Positions 7,967 through 15,654 of a stretch of 41,932 bases of DNA are shown here, piece after piece. The notes under the pieces are model-generated. The model saw nothing but the letters and a program-made list of their open reading frames with translations, was not told the DNA's origin and did not search any database. The stretch's first letter is position 1. Every line of letters starts with the position of its first letter. The stretch is taken from NCBI GenBank assembly GCA_000798955.1, contig JTLC01000002.1, positions 1-41,932 of the forward strand. The letters are read 5' to 3'. Source of the stretch: Firmicutes bacterium ZOR0006 (GTDB lineage: Bacteria > Bacillota_I > Bacilli_A > Culicoidibacterales > ZOR0006). A program made the translations under genes and the position numbers.

Positions 7967-8010
7967 TTTGTTAATAGATAATCGTTATCATTTAAAAGTG
8001 GTGTTAATAA
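7967..8010 (-). promoter_or_regulatory. Candidate Fur-type box and Pho-type repeats upstream of pstS
   Basis: Positions 7976-7990 read TGATAACGATTATCT on the minus strand, 13 of 14 fixed positions of the Bacillus Fur-family box TGATAATnATTATCA. The same stretch has TTAACA, TTTAAA and again TTAACA in register with an 11-nt period, as in PhoP-bound tandem repeats. Which regulator acts, if any, cannot be told. Confidence 0.4.
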
Positions 8011-8056
8011 ATGAAAAAATTTCGTGAATAGAATTAGCTAGCGATTTACACAGTTC

Positions 8057-8626
8057 TTACACTTTGAGATTTGCTTGATATTGGGCAGCTCGTCGCATCC
8101 GTTCTTCAAACATCTGATTAAACATAATATCCGTGACACTTTCAGGGCTCTCACTCATACCATTACGAACCCATTCATAAATAACACCAAAAATGCCAAA
8201 TGTGTGAAATGCCTGTACAAACGGATTTAACTCTTCTTCTGTCGCTGGTTTTGCTTGCTCTGCAAATTCATAAAGGGCCTGAATCAATAAATATAATAAG
8301 TCATTTTCATACAGTGAGATAAATAATGGACGATTCATATAAAAAAAGCGCATAAATTCCAGTGATGATTCATAACTTGGACCCGTTTCGGGAAAACGAT
8401 TATCTAATTGCTGGGCCCACTGTTCCATAACGTACCGTAATTTAAAAACAATAACTGCTTCTTTTGAATGAAAATTCCGATAATATGTTGCTCGTCCGAC
8501 GTTTGCACGTTCTGTAATTTCGGTAATTGTTATCTCTTCTATTTTCTTTGTCTCTAATAATTGTAATAAACTATCTGCTAAACATTCTTTTAAAAATTCA
8601 TTCGTCACGTTTCGACGTGTTTTCAT
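8057..8626 (-). CDS. TetR/AcrR-family transcriptional regulator
   Basis: The 189-residue protein has an N-terminal TetR helix-turn-helix: ITITEITERANVGRATYYRNFHSKEAV, split around the recognition helix, is the typical pattern. The helical ligand-binding C-terminal region is variable. ATG 8626 is chosen because it follows GGGGGA and fits the family; a longer upstream frame runs through the operator and is not used. It is divergent from a two-gene ABC exporter, and a 38-bp palindrome lies between them. It very probably represses the exporter, and perhaps itself, until a drug-like ligand binds. Confidence 0.92.
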   Translation of the reverse strand: MKTRRNVTNEFLKECLADSLLQLLETKKIEEITITEITERANVGRATYYRNFHSKEAVIVFKLRYVMEQWAQQLDNRFPETGPSYESSLEFMRFFYMNRPLFISLYENDLLYLLIQALYEFAEQAKPATEEELNPFVQAFHTFGIFGVIYEWVRNGMSESPESVTDIMFNQMFEERMRRAAQYQANLKV

Positions 8627-8668
8627 GAGACAAAATCCCCCTTTTTGTTTCTTTTTCACTTTTAGTAC

Positions 8669-8697
8669 TTGACCCTTGCACCGAGTTATAGTATTTT
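8669..8697 (+). promoter_or_regulatory. Promoter of the heterodimeric ABC exporter operon
   Basis: TTGACC (8669-8674) and TATTTT (8692-8697) are spaced 17 nt apart. The predicted start at about 8704 falls on the left edge of the TetR palindrome. Confidence 0.55.
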
Positions 8698-8703
8698 GAA
8701 TCA

Positions 8704-8741
8704 AATGCAACATTTGTCTCATTTGAAACAGATGTTGCATT
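8704..8741. promoter_or_regulatory. TetR operator palindrome
   Basis: The two 19-bp halves match at 16 of 19 positions. The outer ten pairs (AATGCAACAT/ATGTTGCATT) are perfect, and the centre reads TGTCTCATTTGAAACA. Its position between the divergent regulator and exporter, just downstream of the exporter promoter, fits a repressor site. Confidence 0.75.
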
Positions 8742-8788
8742 CATTATCCTTAACATCTTATTACTTGTCAACATGGAGGGAAAATACA

Positions 8789-10540
8789 ATGAAGATTGTT
8801 TTACAACACGTCACAAAACGTGACTGGCTTTTTTTAGCCATTAGTTTTATTTTTATCATTTCTCAAATATGGCTTGACCTCAAAATTCCTGAGTTCATGT
8901 CAGAAATTACCCGCTTGATTCAAACGCCTGGTAGCGAACTTCAACCAGTGTTAACAAGCGGATTTTATATGCTCCTTTGTGCTCTTGGGAGTATGGCTGC
9001 AGCAATTTTTACTGGTTTTTTCATTGCTAAAATTGCAGTCGGTGTGTCGATGCGTTTACGAGCATCTATTTTTGATAAGACACTCGACTTTTCAACTGCA
9101 GAATTAAATAAATTCTCAACTGCGAGTTTGATTACACGTTGTACCAACGATGTGACTCAAATTCAAACATTAGTTGCGATGGGACTCCAAACATTTATCA
9201 AGGCACCAATCTTAGCTGTTTGGGCAATTACAAAAATTTCAAGTTCAGCATCTGCTTGGACGATCACAACTGCGATTACAGTTGTCTTAATTGTCATTAT
9301 TTTGGCTTCAGCAATCGCTGTCGTCTATCCAAAAACAATTCGTCTCCAAAAGTTAACTGATCAACTGAACCGAATTGCTCGTGAACATTTAATGGGATTA
9401 CGTGTCATTCGTGCCTACAATGCCGAAAATTTCCAAGCAGAAAATTTTGAAGAAGCAAACAGCGAGTTAACAAATACAAACTTAGCAATTAACCGCACGA
9501 TGGCCTTCTTGACACCAGTCTTAACTTCAGTGTCTTCTGGACTATCACTGGCGATTTATGCTGTTGGTGCCTTCTTAATTCAAGATGCTGTTGGTCCTGA
9601 TAAGTTGAATTTATTCTCTGACATGATTGTGATGTCTTCGTATGCAATGCAAGTTGTCTTCTCATTCATCATGCTTGTTTTCACATTTATCATGTTACCG
9701 CGTGCTGTTGTTTCTTTACGCCGAATTACTGAAGTGCTAACAACGCCGCTTTCGATTCCAAATGGAACAAAAACAGTTGGAACAGAATCAGGAACAATTG
9801 AATTTGACAATGTTTCTTTTAGCTATCCTGATGCCGAAGAAGCTGTTCTTGAAAACATTAGCTTCAGTGCCAAAAAAGGGGAAACTGTTGCCTTTATCGG
9901 TGCAACTGGTGCTGGTAAGACGACTTTGCTACAAATGATTCCGCGTTTCTATGATGCTACGACAGGTAGCGTTCGTGTTGATGGTGTTGATGTCAAAGAA
10001 TACGATGTTCACGCACTTCGCAATCGAATGAGTTATATCACGCAAAAGAGTATTTTATTCAGTGGGACAATCACTGATAACATTGCTTATGGTGATAATG
10101 GCCAAGGTGAAATCACTGCCGAAGCAATTAAAAAAGCTGCTGAAATTAGCCAAGCTAGTGACTTTATTGCACAAAAAGAAGGACAATATGATGCCCATGT
10201 AGCCCAAGGAGGAAGTAACTTCTCTGGTGGTCAAAAGCAACGTCTTTCAATTGCTCGTGCCGTCGCTCGTGATCCACAAATTTATTTATTTGATGATTCA
10301 TTCTCAGCACTCGATTATAAAACTGACAAAGTTTTACGCCATGCATTACGTGATGCGGCCAAAGATGCCACATTATTAATTGTTGCCCAACGTATCGGAA
10401 CGATCCGTAATGCGGATAAAATCATCGTGCTTGATGATGGGAAAGCTGTCGGAATTGGGACACATAGTCAGTTACTTGCTGATTGCCCGGTTTACCGCGA
10501 AATTGCTCAATCACAATTATCAGAGGAGGAATTAGTCTAA
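8789..10540 (+). CDS. Heterodimeric ABC exporter subunit with degenerate nucleotide site (BmrC/LmrC/EfrC type)
   Basis: The protein has 583 residues: an N-terminal six-helix exporter domain followed by a nucleotide-binding domain. Walker A is GATGAGKTT near 371 and the signature is FSGGQ near 477. The Walker B catalytic glutamate is replaced by Asp (FDDS, near 500) and the H-switch histidine by Gln (VAQR, near 532). These changes mark the subunit that forms the non-hydrolysing site in heterodimeric multidrug exporters. ATG 8789 follows GGAGGG with 8-nt spacing; the longer frame starting at 8669 crosses the promoter. Its stop overlaps the next start (TAATG). The exported substrate is unknown. 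Confidence 0.94.
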   Translation: MKIVLQHVTKRDWLFLAISFIFIISQIWLDLKIPEFMSEITRLIQTPGSELQPVLTSGFYMLLCALGSMAAAIFTGFFIAKIAVGVSMRLRASIFDKTLDFSTAELNKFSTASLITRCTNDVTQIQTLVAMGLQTFIKAPILAVWAITKISSSASAWTITTAITVVLIVIILASAIAVVYPKTIRLQKLTDQLNRIAREHLMGLRVIRAYNAENFQAENFEEANSELTNTNLAINRTMAFLTPVLTSVSSGLSLAIYAVGAFLIQDAVGPDKLNLFSDMIVMSSYAMQVVFSFIMLVFTFIMLPRAVVSLRRITEVLTTPLSIPNGTKTVGTESGTIEFDNVSFSYPDAEEAVLENISFSAKKGETVAFIGATGAGKTTLLQMIPRFYDATTGSVRVDGVDVKEYDVHALRNRMSYITQKSILFSGTITDNIAYGDNGQGEITAEAIKKAAEISQASDFIAQKEGQYDAHVAQGGSNFSGGQKQRLSIARAVARDPQIYLFDDSFSALDYKTDKVLRHALRDAAKDATLLIVAQRIGTIRNADKIIVLDDGKAVGIGTHSQLLADCPVYREIAQSQLSEEELV

Positions 10541-12279
10541 TGAAAGCGACGTTAAAACAATTATTTTCTTATTTACGCCACTATCGTATTTTATTAATCA
10601 TTGCGATTATTTTAGCGAGCTGTAGTGCTATTTTCGCCGTTATCACGCCTGACTTCCTCAGTGAAATTACAACGGAAATCCAAATAGGATTAATGGGGGA
10701 AATGAATACTGATGCCGTTTTACGTCTCACATTTATTGCCGGTTTACTCGTTCTTGGAAGTATGATCTTCGGATTTGTGCAAAACTTCATGATGGCGACA
10801 ATTTCACAACGTACTTCACAACGTTTAAGAAGTGAAATTAATGCGAAAATTGATGCTATGCCACTCGCATATTTTGACCGAACAACTTATGGGGAAACTT
10901 TAAGTCGTGTCACAAATGATGTTGATACATTGGCTACAGCTCTAAATAGCAGTATCGGTCCTCTAATTAGTAGTTCAATTATGATTATCGGAACGTTGTT
11001 CATGATGTTCTATACGAACTGGATTATGGCAATTGCTGGTTTAAGTGCTACAATCTTAGGGTTCACACTCACGATGACAATTATGAAAAAGAGTCAGCCA
11101 TTCTTCTTATCACAACAAAAAGAACTCGGGGCGTTAAATGGACATATTGAAGAAGTATTCAGTGGTCAAACTGTCGTTAAAGCGTATAATAATGAAGCTG
11201 GTGTGCGTGAATATTTCCACGCTAAAAATACCGAGCTGTATAACAGTGGTTGGAAAGCACAATTTCTCTCTGGATTAATGATGCCAATCATGGGATTCAT
11301 CTCTAACTTTGGTTATGTTGTCGTTTGTATTACTGGTGCAGTTCTCGTTTTAAATGGCTCAATTGAAATTGGTGTGATTGTCGCATTCATGCTCTATGTA
11401 CGTCTGTTTATGAATCCACTTGGTACAATCGCCCAAGCATTCGGTGCACTCCAACCTGCAACAGCAGCTGGGGAACGAATCTTCACATTATTAAATGAAG
11501 AAGAGCTTGCAAATGAAACACAAAAAACAGCACATCTTGATACAGTTCAAGGTGATGTTACATTCACAAACGTAAACTTCAGCTATACACCGGAACGAAC
11601 AATTATTAATGACTTCTCAGCTCATGTTCATGCCGGTCAAAAAGTTGCCATCGTTGGTCCAACTGGTGCCGGAAAAACAACGCTTGTAAACTTATTAATG
11701 CGCTTCTATGAACTCAATGGTGGTTCAATTGCTATTGATGGTGTACCAATTGCGGATTTAACACGAGAAAATGTCCACGGATTATTCGGAATGGTGTTAC
11801 AAGATACGTGGGTCTTTGAAGGAACAGTCCGTGAAAACTTAGTCTATGCGACACCAAATGTCAGCGACGAACAACTGAAAGCCGTTTGTAAGGAAGTTGG
11901 TCTCTATCACTTTATCAAAACGTTACCACACGGATTTGATACGGTACTCGATGAAAAAACGGCCTTATCTTCAGGACAAAAGCAATTAATTACGATTGCT
12001 CGTGCGATGATTGAAAATGCGCCACTATTGATTTTAGATGAAGCCACTTCTTCAATTGATACACGTACTGAAAAAATCATTCAAAATGCAATTGATAGCT
12101 TAACAACGGGCCGGACATCATTCGTGATTGCTCACCGTTTATCAACAATTAAAAATGCTGATCTCATTTTCGTTATGAAAGATGGCGATATTATTGAAAC
12201 TGGTAACCACGATGAACTCATCGCAGCCAAAGGTTTCTATTGTGATCTGTATAATAGTCAGTTTGATCAAGCCGACTAG
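10540..12279 (+). CDS. Heterodimeric ABC exporter subunit with catalytic nucleotide site (BmrD/LmrD/EfrD type)
   Basis: The 579-residue partner of the preceding subunit has the same layout: transmembrane exporter domain (about 1-320) and NBD. Walker A is GPTGAGKTT near 372, Walker B ILDEATSS carries the catalytic Glu, and the H-switch AHRLSTI is intact. Its signature is changed to LSSGQ (near 475). In the dimer this altered signature faces the degenerate Walker site of the first subunit, so one site is active and one is not, as in known heterodimers. It overlaps the upstream gene by one base and has GAGGAGG inside that gene's end. A terminator follows, closing a two-gene operon under TetR control. 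Confidence 0.95.
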   Translation: MKATLKQLFSYLRHYRILLIIAIILASCSAIFAVITPDFLSEITTEIQIGLMGEMNTDAVLRLTFIAGLLVLGSMIFGFVQNFMMATISQRTSQRLRSEINAKIDAMPLAYFDRTTYGETLSRVTNDVDTLATALNSSIGPLISSSIMIIGTLFMMFYTNWIMAIAGLSATILGFTLTMTIMKKSQPFFLSQQKELGALNGHIEEVFSGQTVVKAYNNEAGVREYFHAKNTELYNSGWKAQFLSGLMMPIMGFISNFGYVVVCITGAVLVLNGSIEIGVIVAFMLYVRLFMNPLGTIAQAFGALQPATAAGERIFTLLNEEELANETQKTAHLDTVQGDVTFTNVNFSYTPERTIINDFSAHVHAGQKVAIVGPTGAGKTTLVNLLMRFYELNGGSIAIDGVPIADLTRENVHGLFGMVLQDTWVFEGTVRENLVYATPNVSDEQLKAVCKEVGLYHFIKTLPHGFDTVLDEKTALSSGQKQLITIARAMIENAPLLILDEATSSIDTRTEKIIQNAIDSLTTGRTSFVIAHRLSTIKNADLIFVMKDGDIIETGNHDELIAAKGFYCDLYNSQFDQAD

Positions 12280-12282
12280 TCG

Positions 12283-12320
12283 AAAAAAAGAGCTACTTAC
12301 GAAAGTAAGCAGCTCTTTTT
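12283..12320 (+). terminator. Terminator of the ABC exporter operon
   Basis: Stem AAAAGAGCT(A)CTTAC/GTAAG(C)AGCTCTTTT with a GAAA loop and a T-run, just after the stop at 12279. Confidence 0.9.
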
Positions 12321-12378
12321 GTTTCTTGTGATTTATGGTATTGTTAAGCAAATAAACTTGAGAAAGTGAGTACTGGTG

Positions 12379-12996
12379 ATGACAGAAAAAGAGAAAATGC
12401 TATCTGGACTACTCTATGATTGTGGTGATGCCACTTTATTGGCTCAGTGGCACAAAGCGAAAGATTTAACGCGAACATTCAATCAACTTCCTTCCACTGA
12501 TACGAAACATAAAAACCAAATTTTACAGCAACTGTTAGGCAAAAGTGGCACTAATTTATGGATTACCCCACCTTTTTTTGTTGATTATGGCGAAAATATC
12601 TTCTTTGGTAACAACTGCGAAGTCAATTTAAACTGTACATTTTTGGATGCAAATCGAATTCAAATTGGGGACAATGCCCTAATTGCTCCCAATGTTCAAA
12701 TTTATACTGCCTTTCATCCAACCCATGCTGCCGATCGATTTGGAGACATAAATGCAGCTGACAGCTTTACCTTTTGTAAAACCCAAACTGCTCCAGTAAT
12801 AATTGGAGATAATGTTTGGATTGGTGGTGGTGTGATTATCCTTCCCGGTGTCACGATTGGGGATAATGTTGTGATTGGGGCTGGAAGTGTCGTCACACAT
12901 GATATTCCCGATCATACAATTGCTTATGGAAACCCCTGCCGAGTTATCCGCGAAAATAGCCAACACAACTGCGAAATAGTAGAAATAAAAAATTAA
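12379..12996 (+). CDS. Hexapeptide-repeat O-acetyltransferase (maltose/galactoside acetyltransferase family)
   Basis: The 205-residue protein has the N-terminal Mac domain (EKMLSGLLYDCGD) and a left-handed beta-helix of hexapeptide repeats (IIGDNVWIGGGVIILPGVTIG in outline), ending in GNPCRVIRE. The likely catalytic histidine is in YTAFHPT. The family moves acetyl from acetyl-CoA to a sugar hydroxyl; the substrate is unknown. ATG 12379 is preferred over GTG 12376, with only a weak ribosome site. A paralogue lies at 14969-15547 on the other strand, with an ABC-2 exporter pair between them. It has an insertion near the catalytic loop (RFGDINAADSF) and a polar tail that the paralogue lacks. Confidence 0.9.
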   Translation: MTEKEKMLSGLLYDCGDATLLAQWHKAKDLTRTFNQLPSTDTKHKNQILQQLLGKSGTNLWITPPFFVDYGENIFFGNNCEVNLNCTFLDANRIQIGDNALIAPNVQIYTAFHPTHAADRFGDINAADSFTFCKTQTAPVIIGDNVWIGGGVIILPGVTIGDNVVIGAGSVVTHDIPDHTIAYGNPCRVIRENSQHNCEIVEIKN

Positions 12997-13007
12997 TACT
13001 GACAACC

Positions 13008-13038
13008 AAAAAAGCAACACCGCAATGTTGCTTTTTTT
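13008..13038. terminator. Bidirectional terminator between acetyltransferase and ABC-2 permease genes
   Basis: Stem AGCAACA/TGTTGCT (13013-13019 with 13026-13032), flanked by an A-run and a T-run, lies between convergent genes. Confidence 0.85.
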
Positions 13039-13043
13039 AGTCA

Positions 13044-13904
13044 TTATTTTCTTTTTCGTGAGATATTCCAAATAGCTAATACGGCGAATAAGCAACCACT
13101 TCCGATTAAAACACTGATACTTACCCATGGTGTGACCATCGTATCGTTGAAAAACAACTCGACACCCATGAATGTTTTAAACTCGGTCACAGCACTCAAC
13201 GGTGCATCAGCAAAACTAATTGCGATTGGCTTTTCCATAATAACTTGACGAAATAGTGCTGCTGCATGTGAGACTGGAAAGAGTTTAACGACAAACTGAA
13301 CTGCTTCAGGTAAGTTTCCAATTGGCAAATAAATGCCGGCTAAAAAGCCAATAATGGTTCCAACAATCGTACTCGCTGTTGAAAAAGCGTTATTACTTTG
13401 AAAAAATGAGACAAAAAACAAGACCATTGCTGCATTTGTTATTGTCGTCAGTATAATCAAACCGAGCACTTTAAGTAGTGTCCAAAACGTCATGAATTCA
13501 CCACCATTAACTACGAGATACACTTCAACAAGAATAAGTGTCACGATGCTCATAATTAAACCAATGACAATGGCACTGCTGATATAACCACTAAAAATCG
13601 TTTGGCTCTTTAGTGGTGAGGCTGTAAAGTCCCTTGTAATCTTCTTTGTTCGGTCTTCAATCATAATACCAAATGCACCCATTGTCGTCGTCACTGACGT
13701 TACCGATAAGAGTCCTGCCATAATCCATGAATCCATGAGTTGGCGTGTTGCCTGCAATCCTGAATCAGCGAGGCTTTGTGTCCAGACATCACCAAGAAAC
13801 AAAGCATACATTCCAATAATAATGAACACAGCAAGCAAAGAAAAGAAAATTGCTGAACGATCACGAAAGAAAATTTTTAAATTACGTACTGTAAATACAC
13901 GCAT
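13044..13904 (-). CDS. ABC-2 type transporter permease
   Basis: The 286-residue membrane protein begins with a short amphipathic segment (RNLKIFFRDRSAIFFSLL) followed by six hydrophobic segments, as in DrrB/YhgE-like ABC-2 permeases. A cytosolic loop contains IEDRTKKITRDFTASPLK, which typically contacts the ATPase. ATG 13904 overlaps the stop of the ATPase gene (TGATG), and AAGGAG lies inside that gene's end, so the two are translationally coupled. The pair probably exports a drug, lipid or small peptide; the sequence does not tell which. Confidence 0.92.
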   Translation of the reverse strand: MRVFTVRNLKIFFRDRSAIFFSLLAVFIIIGMYALFLGDVWTQSLADSGLQATRQLMDSWIMAGLLSVTSVTTTMGAFGIMIEDRTKKITRDFTASPLKSQTIFSGYISSAIVIGLIMSIVTLILVEVYLVVNGGEFMTFWTLLKVLGLIILTTITNAAMVLFFVSFFQSNNAFSTASTIVGTIIGFLAGIYLPIGNLPEAVQFVVKLFPVSHAAALFRQVIMEKPIAISFADAPLSAVTEFKTFMGVELFFNDTMVTPWVSISVLIGSGCLFAVLAIWNISRKRK

Positions 13905-14818
13905 CACGAACGCATCTCCTTTCCGGTTATCATGATAAACACATCATCCATTGTACCTTTGATTACTTCAAAACTCTCTAATTCTGTTAGACATGCTGTA
14001 ATCACGGGTACAGCATCTAGCGTTGATTGAATATTGACCTCAAATGTATCGGCTATTTGATGATATGTCAGTTGAAACTGTTGTAAGACTGCTGCTACTG
14101 CATTGACATTTTTGGTTGCGAGAATGAGTTTATCTTTGGAATAGTGTTCTTTTAATTCTGCGGGTGTGCCTTTAGCCGTGATGTGTCCTTCATCAATGAT
14201 GACCACATAGTCAGCTCGTGCTGCTTCTTCCATATAATGTGTCGTCATGAAAATTGTCATCTGATTTTGTTTTTGAATGTCTTGTATCGTTTCCCACACC
14301 GCTTGACGCGTTTGCGGATCAAGTCCTGTTGTTGGCTCATCCAAAAATAAAATTTTCGGTGTATGAATTAACGCTCGGGCAATATCACAGCGTCGCTTTT
14401 GCCCACCTGATAATTTCCCATATGGTCTTTTTAAGAGTTCAGTCACTCCGGTTAAATTCGCAGTTTTTTGAACTGCTTGATGCAGTTCCTTACCATGCAA
14501 GCCATAAAAGCTTCCTCTTGTTTGCAAATTTTCTTCAACTGTCAATAAATTATCGAGGACACCTTCTTGAAAGACCGCACCAATCATTTGTCGGATTTGT
14601 TGATCATGTGTACCAACTTCCCACTGAGCAACAGTAATACTGCCACTATCCGCTTGGAGCAATGTGCAAATCATATCAATAGTAGTAGATTTACCGGCAC
14701 CATTTGGACCTAAAAAAGCAAATAATTTCCCTGTTTCAACATAAAAATCCAAACCTTGAACTGCTTGAATTTTACCATAGCTTTTATATAAATTTTTGAC
14801 CTTGATTATTTTTTCCAT
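13904..14818 (-). CDS. ABC transporter ATP-binding protein (DrrA/ABC-2 exporter type)
   Basis: The 304-residue ATPase has Walker A GPNGAGKST (about 38-46), a Q-loop (VFQEGVLD), signature LSGGQKRR, Walker B LFLDEPTTGLDP and the switch TTHYMEEA. A C-terminal domain of about 80 residues follows, typical of DrrA-like ATPases. It starts behind AGGTGGGG and is the first gene of a two-gene operon with the ABC-2 permease. The pair forms a homodimeric or two-plus-two exporter at the membrane. Confidence 0.95.
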   Translation of the reverse strand: MEKIIKVKNLYKSYGKIQAVQGLDFYVETGKLFAFLGPNGAGKSTTIDMICTLLQADSGSITVAQWEVGTHDQQIRQMIGAVFQEGVLDNLLTVEENLQTRGSFYGLHGKELHQAVQKTANLTGVTELLKRPYGKLSGGQKRRCDIARALIHTPKILFLDEPTTGLDPQTRQAVWETIQDIQKQNQMTIFMTTHYMEEAARADYVVIIDEGHITAKGTPAELKEHYSKDKLILATKNVNAVAAVLQQFQLTYHQIADTFEVNIQSTLDAVPVITACLTELESFEVIKGTMDDVFIMITGKEMRS

Positions 14819-14918
14819 TTTGCTGCCCCACCTTTTTGAAAAGTATTGTTAGCTAGTATAGCGGAATCTCATCCAACAGACAAGCATGATTCGGCTGTTG
14901 ATTCAGCTTCCAATATGC

Positions 14919-14946
14919 AAAAAAAAACTCCACTCTTCATGAAGTT
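14919..14946 (-). terminator. Terminator of the second acetyltransferase gene
   Basis: A 7-bp stem (14926-14932 with 14940-14946, one G-U pair) is followed by a nine-U run on the minus strand. Confidence 0.75.
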
Positions 14947-14968
14947 TTTATCATCATTATTCTTTTCG

Positions 14969-15547
14969 CTACCGTTGCGTATCACCAGGTGTTAATGTCC
15001 GAATAACGCGACATGGATTGCCAGCTGCAATGACATTTTCTGGTAAATCTTTTGTGACGATACTCCCGGCACCAACTACGGTATTCGCTCCAACTGTGAC
15101 TCCTGGCATAACTTTCACGTCACCACCAAACCAGACGTTATCCCCAATTGTAATTGGATACGCATATTCCAATCCACTATTTCGCTGTTCAATATCAAAC
15201 GGATGTCCTGCAGTGTACAGTCCACAGTTTGGTCCAAAGAAAACATAATTTCCAATCGTTACTTTTGCATCATCCAAAATAATTAAATTATGGTTGGCAT
15301 AAAAATGATGACCAATCTGAATATTATAACCATAATCGGCATAAAATGGTTGCTCGATAACAAAATTTTCACCAATATTCGCCACAAGCCGTTGGATTAA
15401 TTCGGTACGCTCCTGAAAGTCTGCGACTGAAAGCTGATTATATTGCTGACACATCTGCTTACAATACGTTCTTTCAGCAATTAATTGTGGATCATAGTTA
15501 TTATTGTATAAAAGTCCTAAGCTAGCTTTTTCTTTTTCTGTTAACAT
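14969..15547 (-). CDS. maa: Hexapeptide-repeat O-acetyltransferase (maltose O-acetyltransferase family)
   Basis: The 192-residue protein has the Mac domain (TEKEKASLGLLYNNN), a left-handed beta-helix with repeats such as ITIGDNVWFGGDVKVMPG, the catalytic histidine in YTAGHPFD, and the common end AAGNPCRVIR. It acetylates a sugar or thiogalactoside-like acceptor with acetyl-CoA. It is paralogous to the plus-strand enzyme at 12379 and closer to standard Maa in length. AAGGAG lies 7 nt before the ATG. It forms a single-gene unit with its own terminator. The maa symbol reflects the family; the true acceptor is unknown. Confidence 0.9.
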   Translation of the reverse strand: MLTEKEKASLGLLYNNNYDPQLIAERTYCKQMCQQYNQLSVADFQERTELIQRLVANIGENFVIEQPFYADYGYNIQIGHHFYANHNLIILDDAKVTIGNYVFFGPNCGLYTAGHPFDIEQRNSGLEYAYPITIGDNVWFGGDVKVMPGVTVGANTVVGAGSIVTKDLPENVIAAGNPCRVIRTLTPGDTQR

Positions 15548-15599
15548 AATTTTGCTCCTTTTTTTCTTGATTATACTACGTCTATCGTATTTAAAGCGA

Positions 15600-15643
15600 G
15601 AAAAAAAATCACTGTTTACTTGCTACCGCAAACGAACAGTGAT
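15600..15643 (-). terminator. Terminator of the PTS permease gene
   Basis: A perfect 9-bp stem ATCACTGTT/AACAGTGAT (15635-15643 with 15608-15616) with an 18-nt loop and an eight-U run on the minus strand. Confidence 0.85.
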
Positions 15644-15654
15644 CTTTCATTCTA

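Noticed and set aside
8627-8788. N-terminal extensions of the TetR protein and first ABC subunit
   Set aside because: The extended frames cover the promoter and operator. The internal ATGs at 8626 and 8789 have proper ribosome sites and match family starts.
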